Shown: one piece after another, positions 63,565 to 64,000 of the stretch
How positions within the stretch are numbered: position 1 is the stretch's first letter
Layout: each line of letters starts with the position of its first letter
NCBI GenBank assembly: GCA_020348385.1
Contig: CP070750.1
Coordinates: 62,001-126,000, forward strand
Direction of reading: 5' to 3'
Source of the DNA: Candidatus Aminicenantota bacterium
GTDB lineage: Bacteria > Acidobacteriota > Aminicenantia > Aminicenantales > Aminicenantaceae
DNA: 64,000 bases
The notes under the pieces: generated by a model
Database searches by the model: none
What the model was told of the DNA's origin: nothing
Seen by the model: the letters and a program-made list of their open reading frames with translations, nothing else
Made by a program: the position numbers and the translations under genes

Positions 63565-64000
63565 TTTTGTCTCGTTTTGTATATCCGGGTTGGAACCTGA
63601 AAAAAAGATAGATCCAATCCGTTCCTATAGGTATATGAAATCCTGCAAAAAATCAATTTTTCTGATAGATTTGTGTGCCAATTTATTGCTTTTCGTCCTT
63701 TTAAAGAATAGAGCAATAGGGGGGAGGGAGAGCTAAGAGAAATTAAAAAGTTTGTTTTTGGTTTGTTTTTTTGTATGAGTCAAATCCTCCAGCTCAGCTG
63801 TTTATTGGCGTATTCCATCGCTGACGTACAGGAAAAACCGGAATAGTTCAAACGTTAGGTTGTGATACCGCTGTCTTTTTTCCAAACCAAGGAAGGCTGG
63901 TTCTTGAACCTGATCAAACCGCTGTTAGACATTTGGAAGTAAAAAGGGAATTCCACCTTTTGCATATCACGATTCATGTAATAAATGGTATACAGCACCC
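63565..64000. other. Right-edge region without a clear gene
   Basis: This is 436 bp of AT-rich sequence with poly-T and poly-G tracts (for example 63719-63729). Only the last 146 bp hold a possible coding end (listed separately). Confidence 0.4.
63855..63998 (-). CDS. Possible 3' end of a gene running off the window
   Basis: On the minus strand one frame is open from the window edge to a TAA at 63857-63855 (47 residues, 'YYMNRDMQKVEFPFYFQMSN' and on), while the other two frames have early stops. The residues look protein-like, but the stretch is too short to assign. Confidence 0.25.
   Translation of the reverse strand: MLYTIYYMNRDMQKVEFPFYFQMSNSGLIRFKNQPSLVWKKDSGITT

Overview
The window looks like a chromosomal segment of an uncultured Acidobacteriota-type bacterium, most likely Candidatus Aminicenantes or a close relative. 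This is inferred from gene content only; there is no rRNA or tRNA here to test it. The signs are several long two-unit FtsX/MacB 'orphan' permeases paired with PadR regulators, a bacillithiol operon, Tat-exported sulfatases, many exported peptidases and amidohydrolases, and moderate GC. I saw no CRISPR array, tRNA, rRNA, phage or intact transposase.

Layout. 0-16 kb: the 3' end of one orphan permease and three complete ones, two with a PadR gene directly upstream. Between them lie a three-gene operon (membrane protein, winged-helix regulator, NapH-like polyferredoxin), an aminoglycoside-phosphotransferase-like gene with an in-frame stop, a broken DUF5829-like gene, and a secreted protein made of two DUF4438 units. 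15.7-20.8 kb: a Tat-exported sulfatase, then secreted DUF6599, DUF362, DinB and DUF2911 proteins. 20.8-28.9 kb: a tightly overlapping operon of a large secreted PIG-L deacetylase, a 48-residue membrane protein not usually called, bshC, a small repeat-encoded ORF, bshB1, bshA and a sodium:solute symporter. 29-33.4 kb: an M29-type aminopeptidase, a sulfatase lipoprotein, a decayed sulfatase and an exported aminotransferase. 33.4-37.4 kb: a multi-hairpin element, a gene encoding two fused CNNM/CorC-type units, and a membrane-anchored unknown protein. 37.6-41.9 kb: three translationally coupled exported amidohydrolases, the first without its HxH motif. 42.2-50.2 kb (minus strand): an exported methyltransferase coupled to a HELGH metallopeptidase with a helix-hairpin-helix tail, an oligopeptidase B lipoprotein, an S41 peptidase, and a nitrilase/oxidoreductase pair. 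50.5-54.0 kb: a GC-rich four-gene cassette for hydroxyproline epimerisation and D-hydroxyproline oxidation. 54.1-63.6 kb: a HEAT-repeat protein, an amidohydrolase lipoprotein, a radical SAM enzyme, an alpha/beta hydrolase, an M28 peptidase, a divergent Nramp-family transporter and a low-molecular-weight phosphatase.

Taken together the genes suggest a heterotroph living on proteins, peptides and sulfated polymers: secreted or lipid-anchored peptidases (S9A, S41, M28, HELGH type) and sulfatases degrade polymers outside the cytoplasm, the amidohydrolases may cleave small amides or dipeptides, and the hydroxyproline cassette would fit use of collagen-like protein. Bacillithiol would be the low-molecular-weight thiol.

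The least expected features are non-coding: a dispersed intergenic repeat of about 250 bp with three near-complete copies and at least one fragment, a 191-bp nested multi-hairpin element, a 23-nt perfect inverted repeat behind the first permease, and a 57-bp (19-codon) tandem repeat inside the bacillithiol operon whose last unit supplies the Shine-Dalgarno of bshB1.
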